From DTKY01 sp037440765 (GTDB lineage Bacteria > Acidobacteriota > Terriglobia > Bryobacterales > Bryobacteraceae), in the NCBI GenBank assembly GCA_037440765.1, contig JBBITL010000084.1:1-17771 (forward strand): a stretch of DNA of 17,771 bases, read 5' to 3'. The notes under the pieces are model-generated. The model was not told the origin of the DNA. It did not search any database and saw only the letters and a program-made list of their open reading frames with translations. The position numbers and the translations under genes are program-made. Positions 1 to 6,802 of the stretch are shown here, one piece after another; the first letter of the stretch is position 1, and every line of letters starts with the position of its first letter.

Positions 1-707
1 CGCTGCGCGGCAAGCTGTTCGGCGGTGTTGTTGAAGGCGCGCGCGGCCTGGCCGACCTCGTCCCTGCGGTCCGATGCTATGCGGGCTGCGAAGTTGCCCG
101 CGGCAAGCTCCGACAGGCCGCTGGTCAGGTCGTGGATGGGACGGCTCAGGCGCGCCGCCAGGTATGCCAGCAGCCCCAGCGACACCAGCCACGCGGCCGA
201 GGCCAGCACCAGGAAGGTGACCACGAAACCCCTGTGCAGATCCCGCCCCCGCCCGGCCTCGACCAGTTTCCGCGCCTCCCGGTACTGCCTGCTCAGCCGC
301 TCCAGCGCCACGTCGCCCAGCGGACGCGACCACTGCCACACCCCGTCCGGCTTTCTCAGGGCGTAGTTGAGCCTGTCTCCCTGGTTGCCCGACAGGTAGA
401 GCCGCTCCTGCTGGCCGCTCTCCCAGAACTCGCGGAGCGGCTCCGGCCACGTGCCCCTGCCCCGGCTGTCGAAGCGCTCGGTGGGAGGAAGCCCGGCCTG
501 GCTGTCCCGCTTCAACGACTCGCCGGCCTGCTGGTAGAGCTCCCGCCCGGTCTTCTGAAGCGCCTGCGAGAGTTCGTCCAGTTCGCGCGTGGCGGCGTAG
601 CTGAGGCTGCTCTCGATGAGCGACGCCGCCAGCCACACCGTGGCGGCCAGCGGCGCGGCCGTGGCCGCCAGAAACAGCAGGATGAGCTTGTCGCGCAGCC
701 GGTTCAT
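1..707 (-). CDS. HAMP-domain membrane sensor kinase, NtrY-like (partial, C-terminus outside window)
   Basis: 235 residues of the N-terminal part are visible, from an ATG at 707 to the window edge. An N-terminal membrane segment (about residues 8-30) is followed by an extracytoplasmic sensor region of about 125 residues and a second membrane segment (about 160-184). A HAMP linker then follows (about 185-236), with the typical LSRPI start, an LAAGNF-type turn and the DEVGQAARAFN helix. No kinase core is visible because the gene runs out of the window. HAMP proteins of this layout are histidine kinases or chemoreceptors. The DUF4390-like gene just upstream favours an NtrY-type histidine kinase, because that pairing is known in other bacteria. 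No Shine-Dalgarno sequence precedes the ATG; the 34-nt gap is filled mostly by a dispersed repeat. The HAMP transducer call is firm; the kinase identity is inferred from context. Confidence 0.8.
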   Translation of the reverse strand, partial: MNRLRDKLILLFLAATAAPLAATVWLAASLIESSLSYAATRELDELSQALQKTGRELYQQAGESLKRDSQAGLPPTERFDSRGRGTWPEPLREFWESGQQERLYLSGNQGDRLNYALRKPDGVWQWSRPLGDVALERLSRQYREARKLVEAGRGRDLHRGFVVTFLVLASAAWLVSLGLLAYLAARLSRPIHDLTSGLSELAAGNFAARIASDRRDEVGQAARAFNNTAEQLAAQ

Positions 708-717
708 AAAGCGCACA

Positions 718-742
718 GAACCGCGACCGTAAGGGAGCGGCC
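718..742 (+). repeat. Dispersed hairpin element, copy A (plus orientation)
   Basis: This 25-nt stretch is identical to 6486-6510. With four further bases on the left and one mismatch the match is 30 nt (713-742 versus 6481-6510). Its core, CCGCGACCGTAAGGGAGCGG at 721-740, folds on the plus strand. The outer stem is CCGC/GCGG, followed by tandem facing GA/GA mismatches, an inner CC/GG stem and a GTAA loop of GNRA type. It fills the gap between the stop codon of the DUF4390-like gene (744-742) and the start of the kinase gene (707), and is antisense to that operon. Confidence 0.8.
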
Positions 743-1314
743 TATCTCAAGTCCCTCAATCGCAGCGGGCCCGCTTCCGCCTGCACGCGCGTCTCGCCTT
801 CGCGCTGCGGCCGGCTGAAAAGCTCCACCAGCCGGGCCAGCGTCACGCCGGCTTCCTCGTTCGGGGCCCGTGCCTCGCCGTCGGTCTGCGGCCGCACATC
901 CAATCTTACCCAGAAGGGCGCGTCCGCTGACAGGCCGGCGCTGGTGACTGAGAGGCTCTCCAGGCACCACGCCTCAGCCTCGGCGGCCCCGACATGGGAC
1001 ACCGACTTCCGGCCCTCGCCCAGCCTGGTGACGGCGAACTTCTCCTCCCAGATGTCGAAGCTGACGGCGAACCGGCCGGCCGAGCGGGCCAGAACCGTCC
1101 CTTTGGAGCCGGTGAGCAAAGTCACCTGGACGGCGAACACCACCGTAGCCCCGTTGCGAAGCCTCTCCAGGGACGCTCCGGTGAGGAACCGTGGCTTGGA
1201 CGCAGTGACCCGGATGCGCCCGGACTCCGCGCGCACATCCAGCGTCTGGGCGTGTACGCCCGCTCCACACGCGGCGACCAGCGCCGCCGTAATGAGCCGA
1301 GTTGCAAAGGCCAT
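742..1314 (-). CDS. Exported DUF4390-like protein
   Basis: 190 aa. A signal peptide spans about residues 1-22 (MAFATRLITAALVAACGAG, with likely cleavage after VHA). The mature part is a compact beta-rich domain. Its L-x-NG-x-x-VVF-x-VQVTLL segment (about 54-66), the FDIWEEKFAVTRL segment and a closing line beginning FWVRLDVR recall DUF4390 proteins, which sit directly upstream of NtrY-type kinases in Proteobacteria. I cannot run a profile search, so the family call rests on these motifs plus gene order. The function of DUF4390 is unknown. The start ATG overlaps the stop of the Omp85 gene by one base (TGATG), indicating translational coupling. The kinase gene follows after 34 nt occupied by a repeat. 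The mature chain would be periplasmic or membrane-associated. Confidence 0.78.
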   Translation of the reverse strand: MAFATRLITAALVAACGAGVHAQTLDVRAESGRIRVTASKPRFLTGASLERLRNGATVVFAVQVTLLTGSKGTVLARSAGRFAVSFDIWEEKFAVTRLGEGRKSVSHVGAAEAEAWCLESLSVTSAGLSADAPFWVRLDVRPQTDGEARAPNEEAGVTLARLVELFSRPQREGETRVQAEAGPLRLRDLR

Positions 1315-2558
1315 CAGAAAGCGGCCACGCCTACGCTGAAGATCGGCTGGGCCCTCCCCGAGCGCACCGGAAAGGCCAATGCCATGAAGAAGCCGTCCCC
1401 ATCTCCGTAACCCAGTCCGAGCGAGTGCCTTACTTCGCCGCTCCGGCCCTTGTCCCAGAGCGCGCCTGTATCGTAGAAGACGCGGCAGCCGCGGTAGCCG
1501 TACTCCATTGATCCAAGAGCCATCCGCGTGGCGCCAAGCGGCGCCGTTTCGAACTTGCTCCAGCCCCGGAGGGTGGAGATGTTGCCGAGCGCGAAGCGCT
1601 CGAACAGCGGCGGCCGGCCGCTTATTTGCCCTCCCTGGAATCCGAGGGCCAGCCTCTGGCGGTTCCGCCGGTATGAGTACCCGGCCTTGGCCAGGTGCCG
1701 GGCGTACACGTAGTCCGTGTCGAATGTTCTGGTGGCCGCGCGCAGGCTGTAACCTGCCTCGACGTCGTGCTTGTCGCCTCGGGAATCCTCCAGACGCTGT
1801 GCGTAGCGCAGAGTTGACGTCACCGCGTTGGCGGCCTCGGTGTGCGCGGCCGGATACTGCACCTGGAACCGCTGGAAGGAGGCTCCCATCGACAGGGTCA
1901 GCGGCTCGGCCAGAACCACCGTAGCCGTCGGCGCGAAGTCCTGCCGCGTCCGGTAGATGCCGGGGACCTCGGGCGCCGCCTCCAGCGCCCGGAGCGTTTG
2001 CGGGGCCCATTGCTGGTGGAAGCTTGAGAACAGGAAGCCCACCCGGAAGCGGTCCGTCCCGACGTTGTGATGCTCGTAGCCCGCCCGCAGCCCGGCGAAC
2101 CGCTCGATCAGTTCGTCGCCGTCGCTCAGAATCCCCAGGTTGAACACCCCGTCGCCAGCTGCGATCCTGGCATCCAGTACTCCGCTCCAGCCCTGCCTGG
2201 CGTGGTACACGCCTTTTCTCACGGCGACGTCCGATCCCTTGGTGGCTCGCCTGCCCTTCACCTCGAACAGCACCGCCACCTTTTCCGGCTCGCTGCCGCG
2301 CGTGATCTTGTGCGAGACGATCCTGGCCCGCAGTTCGCTACGGATCCGCCTGGCTATCCTCTCCAGAGTCTCCTGGTTAACGTGCTGGCCGACCAGTTTC
2401 TCCATGTCTTCGCGGAGACCGCGGCTGATCTGGTTCCTGCTCCCGCCCGTGATATCCACGCGCTCCACGGTGTATCTGGAGTTCACGTTGACTTCGGCCT
2501 GGGCCAGCAACAGGCCCGCGCTCGCAACGGATGTCATCAGCAGGCGGCGGCAGTTCAT
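1314..2558 (-). CDS. Omp85/TamA-family outer membrane beta-barrel protein
   Basis: 414 aa from the ATG at 2558. A TTG at 2594 would add 12 residues ahead of the signal peptide and is less likely. A signal peptide covers about residues 1-21 (ending LLLAQA). One POTRA-like domain covers about 28-102 (VERVDITGG start, a helix rich in R and E, closing VAVLFEVKG). A beta-barrel runs from about 118 to 414. The barrel carries the Omp85 hallmark FALGNISTLRGW (322-333, the loop-6 RG motif), then EYGYRGCRVFYDTG, and ends in a terminal Phe as outer-membrane beta-signals do. Its size is much smaller than BamA (about 800 aa, five POTRAs) and nearer to short TamA/FhaC-like members. It heads an operon with the DUF4390-like protein and sensor kinase. 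The role could be insertion or secretion of an outer-membrane substrate; the substrate is unknown. Confidence 0.85.
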   Translation of the reverse strand: MNCRRLLMTSVASAGLLLAQAEVNVNSRYTVERVDITGGSRNQISRGLREDMEKLVGQHVNQETLERIARRIRSELRARIVSHKITRGSEPEKVAVLFEVKGRRATKGSDVAVRKGVYHARQGWSGVLDARIAAGDGVFNLGILSDGDELIERFAGLRAGYEHHNVGTDRFRVGFLFSSFHQQWAPQTLRALEAAPEVPGIYRTRQDFAPTATVVLAEPLTLSMGASFQRFQVQYPAAHTEAANAVTSTLRYAQRLEDSRGDKHDVEAGYSLRAATRTFDTDYVYARHLAKAGYSYRRNRQRLALGFQGGQISGRPPLFERFALGNISTLRGWSKFETAPLGATRMALGSMEYGYRGCRVFYDTGALWDKGRSGEVRHSLGLGYGDGDGFFMALAFPVRSGRAQPIFSVGVAAF

Positions 2559-2626
2559 ACGCGACAGACAATGCACCTTGAGTGCCAGATCCAATCGACT
2601 GATTCCACAAGCGGTAGACTCCCCCG

Positions 2627-2647
2627 CCTGTGAATACGTTTCACGGG
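2627..2647. other. Stem-loop at the end of the aromatic operon (weak terminator candidate)
   Basis: GTGAA (2630-2634) and TTCAC (2640-2644) form a perfect 5-bp stem around TACGT. The stem extends by CC/GG with one mismatch (a wobble in plus-strand RNA). It spans the stop codon (2643-2641) of the last aldo/keto reductase and lies before the next minus-strand gene. No T-run follows on either strand, so intrinsic termination is only a possibility. Confidence 0.25.
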
Positions 2648-3546
2648 TGTGACAGCGCGGAGACTTCCTCCGGCGTCAGCCGCCAGCCGAGGGCCGCGGC
2701 GTTGTCAGCGGCCTGGCGGGCGTTTTTGGCGCCGGGGATGGGGACGGCTCCCTGCGAAATGAGCCAGTTCAGGGCCACCTGGCAAGGGGGCCTTCCGGTC
2801 TCGCGCATCCGGCGGATCAGAGGCTGTATCGCCGCCAGGTCCGTGGGATGATACAGCCGGCGGCGCAGGCCAGGGGGCGGATTCTCCGGAGTGTACCTGC
2901 CGCTGAGCAGTCCCTTGGCCAGCGGGCTGTAGGCGATCAGCGTGACGCCCAGCTCCCGGCAGCGCTCCAGCACGCCGTTGCGTTCCACGCGGCGGTTGAT
3001 CAGGTTGTACTCCACCTGGTTGGATGCCAGCGGCACTCCCCGCCTGGCCAGGACTTCGTAAGCCCTTGCCATCTGCCCGGCCGAATAGTTGGATACGCCC
3101 ACCGCCCGCACCAGGCCCGCCTCCACCGCGTCGGCCAGCGCGCCGGCCCACACCTCGACCGCCCTTGGGCGGAAGGGCCAGTGAATCTGATACAGGTCCA
3201 CGCGCTCCAGTCCCAGGCGCCCCAGGCTCGCCTTCAAGGCCGACCTCAGCGCCCCTTTGCGAAGCCGCCAGGGCAGGGGCATGAACTTGGTGGCCACAAC
3301 CACCGGCTCCGCGGCCTCCGGCAGGAACCGGCCGAGCAGCCTCTCGCTCCGCCCGCGGCCGTAAATTTCCGCCGTGTCGAAGAAGTTGATGCCGGCCTTC
3401 AGGCTGACCTGGAAAGCCTCGTGAAGATCGGCGTCCTGGTAGCCCTTGCCGTAGCGCCAGATGAAGTAGTCTCCCCACTGCCAGGTCCCCAGCCCCATGG
3501 GAGACACCATGATCCCCGACCTTCCAAGCGGGACAGGCGTCTCCAT
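2641..3546 (-). CDS. Aldo/keto reductase (first of two adjacent)
   Basis: 301 aa TIM-barrel NAD(P)H-dependent oxidoreductase of the aldo/keto reductase superfamily. It opens with the family start (PLGRSGIMVSPMGLGTWQWG). The catalytic tetrad is complete: Asp57 and Tyr62 in FFDTAEIYG, Lys87 in VVATKF, His122 in QIHWP. Later it has GVSNYSAGQM, EYNLINR and the cofactor-binding IPGAKNARQAADN segment near the C-terminus. It resembles plant-type and bacterial AKR11/12/13 members; the substrate cannot be told from sequence. It is the last gene of the long minus-strand operon, 13 nt after its paralogue, with purine-rich AAGG just ahead of the ATG. Identity to the upstream AKR is only moderate, so this is not a recent tandem duplication. 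Confidence 0.92.
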   Translation of the reverse strand: METPVPLGRSGIMVSPMGLGTWQWGDYFIWRYGKGYQDADLHEAFQVSLKAGINFFDTAEIYGRGRSERLLGRFLPEAAEPVVVATKFMPLPWRLRKGALRSALKASLGRLGLERVDLYQIHWPFRPRAVEVWAGALADAVEAGLVRAVGVSNYSAGQMARAYEVLARRGVPLASNQVEYNLINRRVERNGVLERCRELGVTLIAYSPLAKGLLSGRYTPENPPPGLRRRLYHPTDLAAIQPLIRRMRETGRPPCQVALNWLISQGAVPIPGAKNARQAADNAAALGWRLTPEEVSALSHP

Positions 3547-3559
3547 GCCTTATCACACC

Positions 3560-4543
3560 TCACCAGCGGTGGTGAACCTGCGCGCGGCAGTACTTGTCGT
3601 AGACGCGCTCGACCGCCTTCATCTGGGCTTCGGTGAGCGGTGGAAGATCCGAGGCCGCGGCGTTCTCCTCCACCTGCGCCGGACGCTTCGCCCCCGGGAT
3701 GGCGCACGTCACGGCGTCGAACATGAGGATCCAGCGCAGGGCGAACTGCGACAGGCTCGCGCCCTCCGGCAGCGCCTCCTGAAGCTCGGCCACTGCTTTA
3801 AGTCCTTCCTCCAGGTCCATTCCGCTGAAGGTCTCGCCCCGGTCGAACGCCTGGCCGTAGCGGTTGAAGTTCCGGTGGTCCTTCTCGTCAAACTGGCTGT
3901 GGAGCGTGATTCTGCCGGTGAGCAGGCCGCTTGCCAGCGGCACCCGCGCCAGGATGCCCACCCTGCGTTTCTGCGCCTCCGGGAAGAACAGCCTGGCGGG
4001 CCGGTGGCGGAAGGCGTTGAAGATGATCTGGATCAACTGCACGTTCGGATGCTCGATGGCCGCCAGCGCCTCTTCCACCTTCTCCACGCTCACGCCGTAG
4101 TGGCGGATCTTGCCCTGCCGCACCAGGCCGTCGAGCGCGTCGAAGACCTCCGGCATGTAGAGCGCCTCCACCGGCGGGCAGTGCAACTGCACAAGGTCCA
4201 GGCAATCGGTGTCCAGATTCCGCAGGCTTTCCTCAATGAACAGCGCGAAGTTGTCCGCGTTGTAGCCGCCTGCCGTGTGCGGCGACAGCTTGCGCCCCAT
4301 CTTGGTGGCCACATAGATGGTCTCGCTCCGCTCCTTGCGAAGCTGGGCGACGAGCCGCTCGCTCCTGCCCATGCCATAGATGTCCGCCGTGTCGAAGAAG
4401 TTCACGCCGAGATCCACGGCGCGGTGCAGGGCCTCGAGCGACTCCCGGTCGTCCACCGCTCCCCACTGGCTGCCGATCGCCCAGCAGCCGAAGCTCACCT
4501 CGGACACCTTCCACCCCGTGCGTCCCAATTCCCGGTATTTCAT
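3560..4543 (-). CDS. Aldo/keto reductase (second of two adjacent), AKR11/IolS-like
   Basis: 327 aa. The start is MKYRELGRTGWKVSEVSFG. The catalytic tetrad is Asp51 and Tyr56 (FFDTADIYG), Lys81 (YVATKMG) and His121 (LVQLHCPP). The ALASGLLTGRIT-type loop and the CAIPGAKRPAQVEEN cofactor segment resemble IolS-type (AKR11) reductases, and the length is usual for that group. Its ATG overlaps the stop of tyrA by one base (TGATG), so it is translationally coupled to prephenate dehydrogenase. This ties it to the aromatic amino acid operon, but a role in that pathway is only inferred; reduction of an aromatic keto acid or aldehyde by-product, or a general detoxification role, are both possible. Confidence 0.93.
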   Translation of the reverse strand: MKYRELGRTGWKVSEVSFGCWAIGSQWGAVDDRESLEALHRAVDLGVNFFDTADIYGMGRSERLVAQLRKERSETIYVATKMGRKLSPHTAGGYNADNFALFIEESLRNLDTDCLDLVQLHCPPVEALYMPEVFDALDGLVRQGKIRHYGVSVEKVEEALAAIEHPNVQLIQIIFNAFRHRPARLFFPEAQKRRVGILARVPLASGLLTGRITLHSQFDEKDHRNFNRYGQAFDRGETFSGMDLEEGLKAVAELQEALPEGASLSQFALRWILMFDAVTCAIPGAKRPAQVEENAAASDLPPLTEAQMKAVERVYDKYCRAQVHHRW

Positions 4544-5406
4544 CAGCTCTTCTCCTCCCTGGTCCGCCGCAGGCGCGCGGCGAATTGTGAACCCGCCTCG
4601 AACTCCGTGGCCAGGCCGGCTGCGGCCACCTTCGACCGCACCTTCAGCAGTTCCGCGATGTAGGCGTCCAGCGCGCGCTCTATCTCCGGCCGGTTGGTGT
4701 CAAGGATATCGCGCCAGATGTCGAATGAACTGAGCGCGAGCCTGGTCATGTCCCGTATCCCCGGCCCCGCCACCTGTCCGTAGGAAGCTATGTCGATGCC
4801 GCCCGCCACCGCTCCGGCCAGCGCCGTTGATGCCAACTGCGGCAGGTGCGAGGTCCAGGAGACCACCCGGTCGTGCTCGGCTGGTTCCATGAACACGGGC
4901 ACGCCCCCGATGCGCCGGATCCACTCCAGAAACTCGGCCGCCGCCGGCGTCTCCATGTCCTCGGGCCCCGCCGGCGTCAGCACGTACGTGCAGCCCGCGA
5001 ACAGGCCGGCTTCGGCCTCCTCCACGCCGCGTGTCTCCTTGCCGGCCATGGGATGGCCGCCCAGAAACTGCGCCCGCCGGATGTGGCTCGCTCCCGCTTC
5101 GGCGATGCGCGCCTTGGTGCTGCCGGCGTCGGTCACCAGCGCCGTTTCCCTCACCAACGGGTCGATCCTCTCGATGGTCTGAAGGATGCGGTCGATCGGC
5201 TGGGCCAGGTACACCAGGTCAGCCGCCGGCAGGGCCTCCTCCAGAGTCCGCGCCTCGTCAATCGCCCCGCGGGCCAGCGCCGCCTCCACAGCCCTCGGTG
5301 AACTCACGCCCACCAGCCGCCCCTGGAATCCGGCCTTGCGCAGGGCCAGGGCGAAGGAGCCTCCGATCAATCCGACGCCCACGATGACCACGGTCCCGAT
5401 CGCCAT
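4543..5406 (-). CDS. tyrA: Prephenate/arogenate dehydrogenase
   Basis: 287 aa. It oxidatively decarboxylates prephenate (or arogenate) toward tyrosine using NAD(P)+. The N-terminal Rossmann fold shows GVGLIGGSFALALRKAGF (residues 10-27). The substrate and catalytic region contains TDAGSTK (92-98) and GGHPMAGKETRG with the catalytic His118. The helical C-terminal dimerisation domain carries WTSHLPQ with His187. No ACT or chorismate mutase domain is fused, so feedback control, if any, is not through an ACT domain. An ATG at 5406 is preferred over an upstream in-frame start at 5439, because it lies just 4 nt after the aroF stop and the sequence TGAGGATATG puts a GAGGA ribosome site across that stop. 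NAD versus NADP preference and prephenate versus arogenate use are not resolved. Confidence 0.93.
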   Translation of the reverse strand: MAIGTVVIVGVGLIGGSFALALRKAGFQGRLVGVSSPRAVEAALARGAIDEARTLEEALPAADLVYLAQPIDRILQTIERIDPLVRETALVTDAGSTKARIAEAGASHIRRAQFLGGHPMAGKETRGVEEAEAGLFAGCTYVLTPAGPEDMETPAAAEFLEWIRRIGGVPVFMEPAEHDRVVSWTSHLPQLASTALAGAVAGGIDIASYGQVAGPGIRDMTRLALSSFDIWRDILDTNRPEIERALDAYIAELLKVRSKVAAAGLATEFEAGSQFAARLRRTREEKS

Positions 5407-5410
5407 ATCC

Positions 5411-6424
5411 TCAGATCGCCCGCCCCACCACCTGCGCAATCGCCCTGAGCTGGCCCATCAGTTCATGCAACTGCTCCGGTCTGAGCGACTGGGGGCCGTC
5501 GCTCAGGGCGCGCTCCGGCTCCGGATGCATTTCGATGAGGAGCCCGTCGGCGCCGGCGGCCACCGCCGCCCGGGCCAGGGCCGGCACGTGATCGCGCCGC
5601 CCGGTGCCGTGCGACGGATCGGCGGCCACGGGCAGGTGCGACAGCTTCTTGATGACGGGGATGGCGGAGATGTCCATGGTGTTGCGCGTCGCGCTCTCGA
5701 ACGTCCGTATGCCACGCTCGCAGAGGATCACGTCATAATTGCCGCCCGCCAGTATGTACTCGGCCGAGAGCAGCAACTCCTCGATGGTGGCCGACAGGCC
5801 GCGTTTCAGCAACACGGGCTTGCGCAGCTTGCCAAGCTCCTTCAGCAGGGTGTAGTTCTGCATGTTGCGCGCGCCCACTTGCAGGATGTCCGCGTAGGCG
5901 GACACCAGCGCGATGTGGGTCTGGTCCATAACCTCGCTCACCACCAGCAACCCGTTGCGGTCGGCCGCCTCGCGCAGCAGCCGCAGTCCCTCTTCGCCCA
6001 TTCCCTGGAACGCATAAGGCGACGAGCGGGGTTTGAACGCGCCGCCGCGCAGCACTCTGGCGCCTGCGCGCGCAGCCGCTTCCGCCGAACGCTCTATCTG
6101 ATCGCGGCTTTCCACTCCGCACGGCCCGGCCATCACCACCACCGCCGGGCCGCCTATCTCGACCTCCCCCAGCCTGATGACCGTCCCGGCCGGACGGAAG
6201 GGCCGGCCGGCCAGCTTGTAGGAGGAGGCGATGTGGCGCGCTTCCTTCACGCCCTCCAGCAGTTCCAGTTCGAGCGGATCGATCCCCTCCTCCGGGCCCA
6301 CCCCGCCGAGCACCGTGTGGAGCACTCCCGTCGAGCGATGGACGGTGAATCCGAAGCTCACCATCCGGTCTATCACGCCCTGGATTTGCGCCTCGCTGGC
6401 GCCTTCCTGCATCACTACGATCAT
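5411..6424 (-). CDS. aroF: 3-deoxy-7-phosphoheptulonate synthase, type I-beta (DAHP synthase)
   Basis: 337 aa. It condenses phosphoenolpyruvate and erythrose 4-phosphate in the first step of the shikimate pathway. The N-terminal 70 residues (start MIVVMQEGASEAQ) match the ferredoxin-like regulatory domain of Thermotoga-type enzymes, which bind tyrosine or phenylalanine for feedback control. The catalytic barrel shows GPCGVES, FKPRSSPYAFQG, LKRG and DPSHGTG. Metal ligands predicted by family are Cys102, His272, Glu298 and Asp309, the same numbering I recall for the Thermotoga maritima enzyme. An ATG at 6424 is chosen over one 60 nt upstream because a strong ribosome site (6444-6434) lies 9 nt before it and because it restores the family's N-terminus. 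The 87-nt leader between aroQ and this gene holds an inverted pair of repeats. Confidence 0.95.
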   Translation of the reverse strand: MIVVMQEGASEAQIQGVIDRMVSFGFTVHRSTGVLHTVLGGVGPEEGIDPLELELLEGVKEARHIASSYKLAGRPFRPAGTVIRLGEVEIGGPAVVVMAGPCGVESRDQIERSAEAAARAGARVLRGGAFKPRSSPYAFQGMGEEGLRLLREAADRNGLLVVSEVMDQTHIALVSAYADILQVGARNMQNYTLLKELGKLRKPVLLKRGLSATIEELLLSAEYILAGGNYDVILCERGIRTFESATRNTMDISAIPVIKKLSHLPVAADPSHGTGRRDHVPALARAAVAAGADGLLIEMHPEPERALSDGPQSLRPEQLHELMGQLRAIAQVVGRAI

Positions 6425-6433
6425 TGAATCTTG

Positions 6434-6444
6434 CCTCTCCTCCC
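6434..6444 (-). promoter_or_regulatory. Strong Shine-Dalgarno site of aroF
   Basis: GGGAGGAGAGG on the minus strand, 9 nt before the ATG at 6424. It decides the aroF start and lets aroF be translated independently, unlike the upstream genes whose starts overlap preceding stops. Confidence 0.75.
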
Positions 6445-6450
6445 GTCCGT

Positions 6451-6473
6451 CCGCTCGCTCACGCTCGCGGTTC
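6451..6473 (-). repeat. Dispersed hairpin element, copy C (minus orientation, diverged)
   Basis: Read on the minus strand, this copy matches copies A and B over 23 nt with three differences. The core is CCGCGAGCGTGAGCGAGCGG (6470-6451). Two differences form a compensatory swap in the inner stem (CC/GG becomes GC/GC). The third changes the loop from GTAA to GTGA, still GNRA. It lies in the aroF leader, just upstream of the ribosome site, in the sense orientation of the operon. Confidence 0.75.
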
Positions 6474-6485
6474 GGTGTCGGCACG

Positions 6486-6510
6486 GAACCGCGACCGTAA
6501 GGGAGCGGCC
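6486..6510 (+). repeat. Dispersed hairpin element, copy B (plus orientation)
   Basis: Identical over 25 nt to copy A at 718-742. It ends one base from the aroQ stop codon (6514-6512). Together with copy C it forms an inverted pair separated by 12 nt; that spacer can itself pair GTG with CAC around a TCGG loop. Confidence 0.8.
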
Positions 6511-6511
6511 G

Positions 6512-6802
6512 CTACTTCTGCATGCGCAGCTTCTGAACCGTGCGCATCTCGTCGATGATGCGCTCAAACACCCTCTTGACGGCATCCGCCGGCAGCGGTC
6601 CGCTGTTGTGGCCGGCCACGTTGGCGTACACCTGGTCTTCCCGCTTCGGCTCGTAGATAGGAAGGCCCACGGCCTGCTTGACCTCTCCGATCCTCTCCAC
6701 CACCCGGGTGCGCTCGTTGAGGAGCTTCAGGATTCGCAGATCCAGCGCATCGACCCGCTGCCGGCATTCCTCGAGAATCTGAAGGGCGTCTTCCCTGGTC
6801 AT
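6512..6802 (-). CDS. aroQ: Chorismate mutase, AroQ type
   Basis: 96 aa, all-helical single-domain AroQ. It converts chorismate to prephenate, the branch point away from tryptophan toward tyrosine and phenylalanine. Aligning by eye with the E. coli P-protein domain places the active-site residues at Arg14, Arg31, Lys42, Glu51 (Asp in E. coli), Glu55 and Gln90. The first helix shows the RQRVDALDLRILKLLNER pattern. Length is normal for a free-standing enzyme; no prephenate dehydratase or dehydrogenase domain is fused. Its ATG overlaps the trpA stop by 4 nt (ATGA), so it is coupled to tryptophan synthase. That places the enzyme competing for chorismate in the same transcript as the late tryptophan genes. 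It likely acts in the cytoplasm, as no signal peptide is present. Confidence 0.93.
   Translation of the reverse strand: MTREDALQILEECRQRVDALDLRILKLLNERTRVVERIGEVKQAVGLPIYEPKREDQVYANVAGHNSGPLPADAVKRVFERIIDEMRTVQKLRMQK

Noticed and set aside
132..818. Plus-strand ORF of 228 aa opposite the sensor kinase
   Set aside because: The minus frame holds a clear membrane-HAMP protein. The plus frame is low-complexity, rich in P, R and Q, as expected for the antisense of a GC-rich gene.
6451..6510. CRISPR repeat or tRNA-like structure
   Set aside because: The repeats are inverted, only three in the window and not regularly spaced. No cas genes or tRNA features are present.
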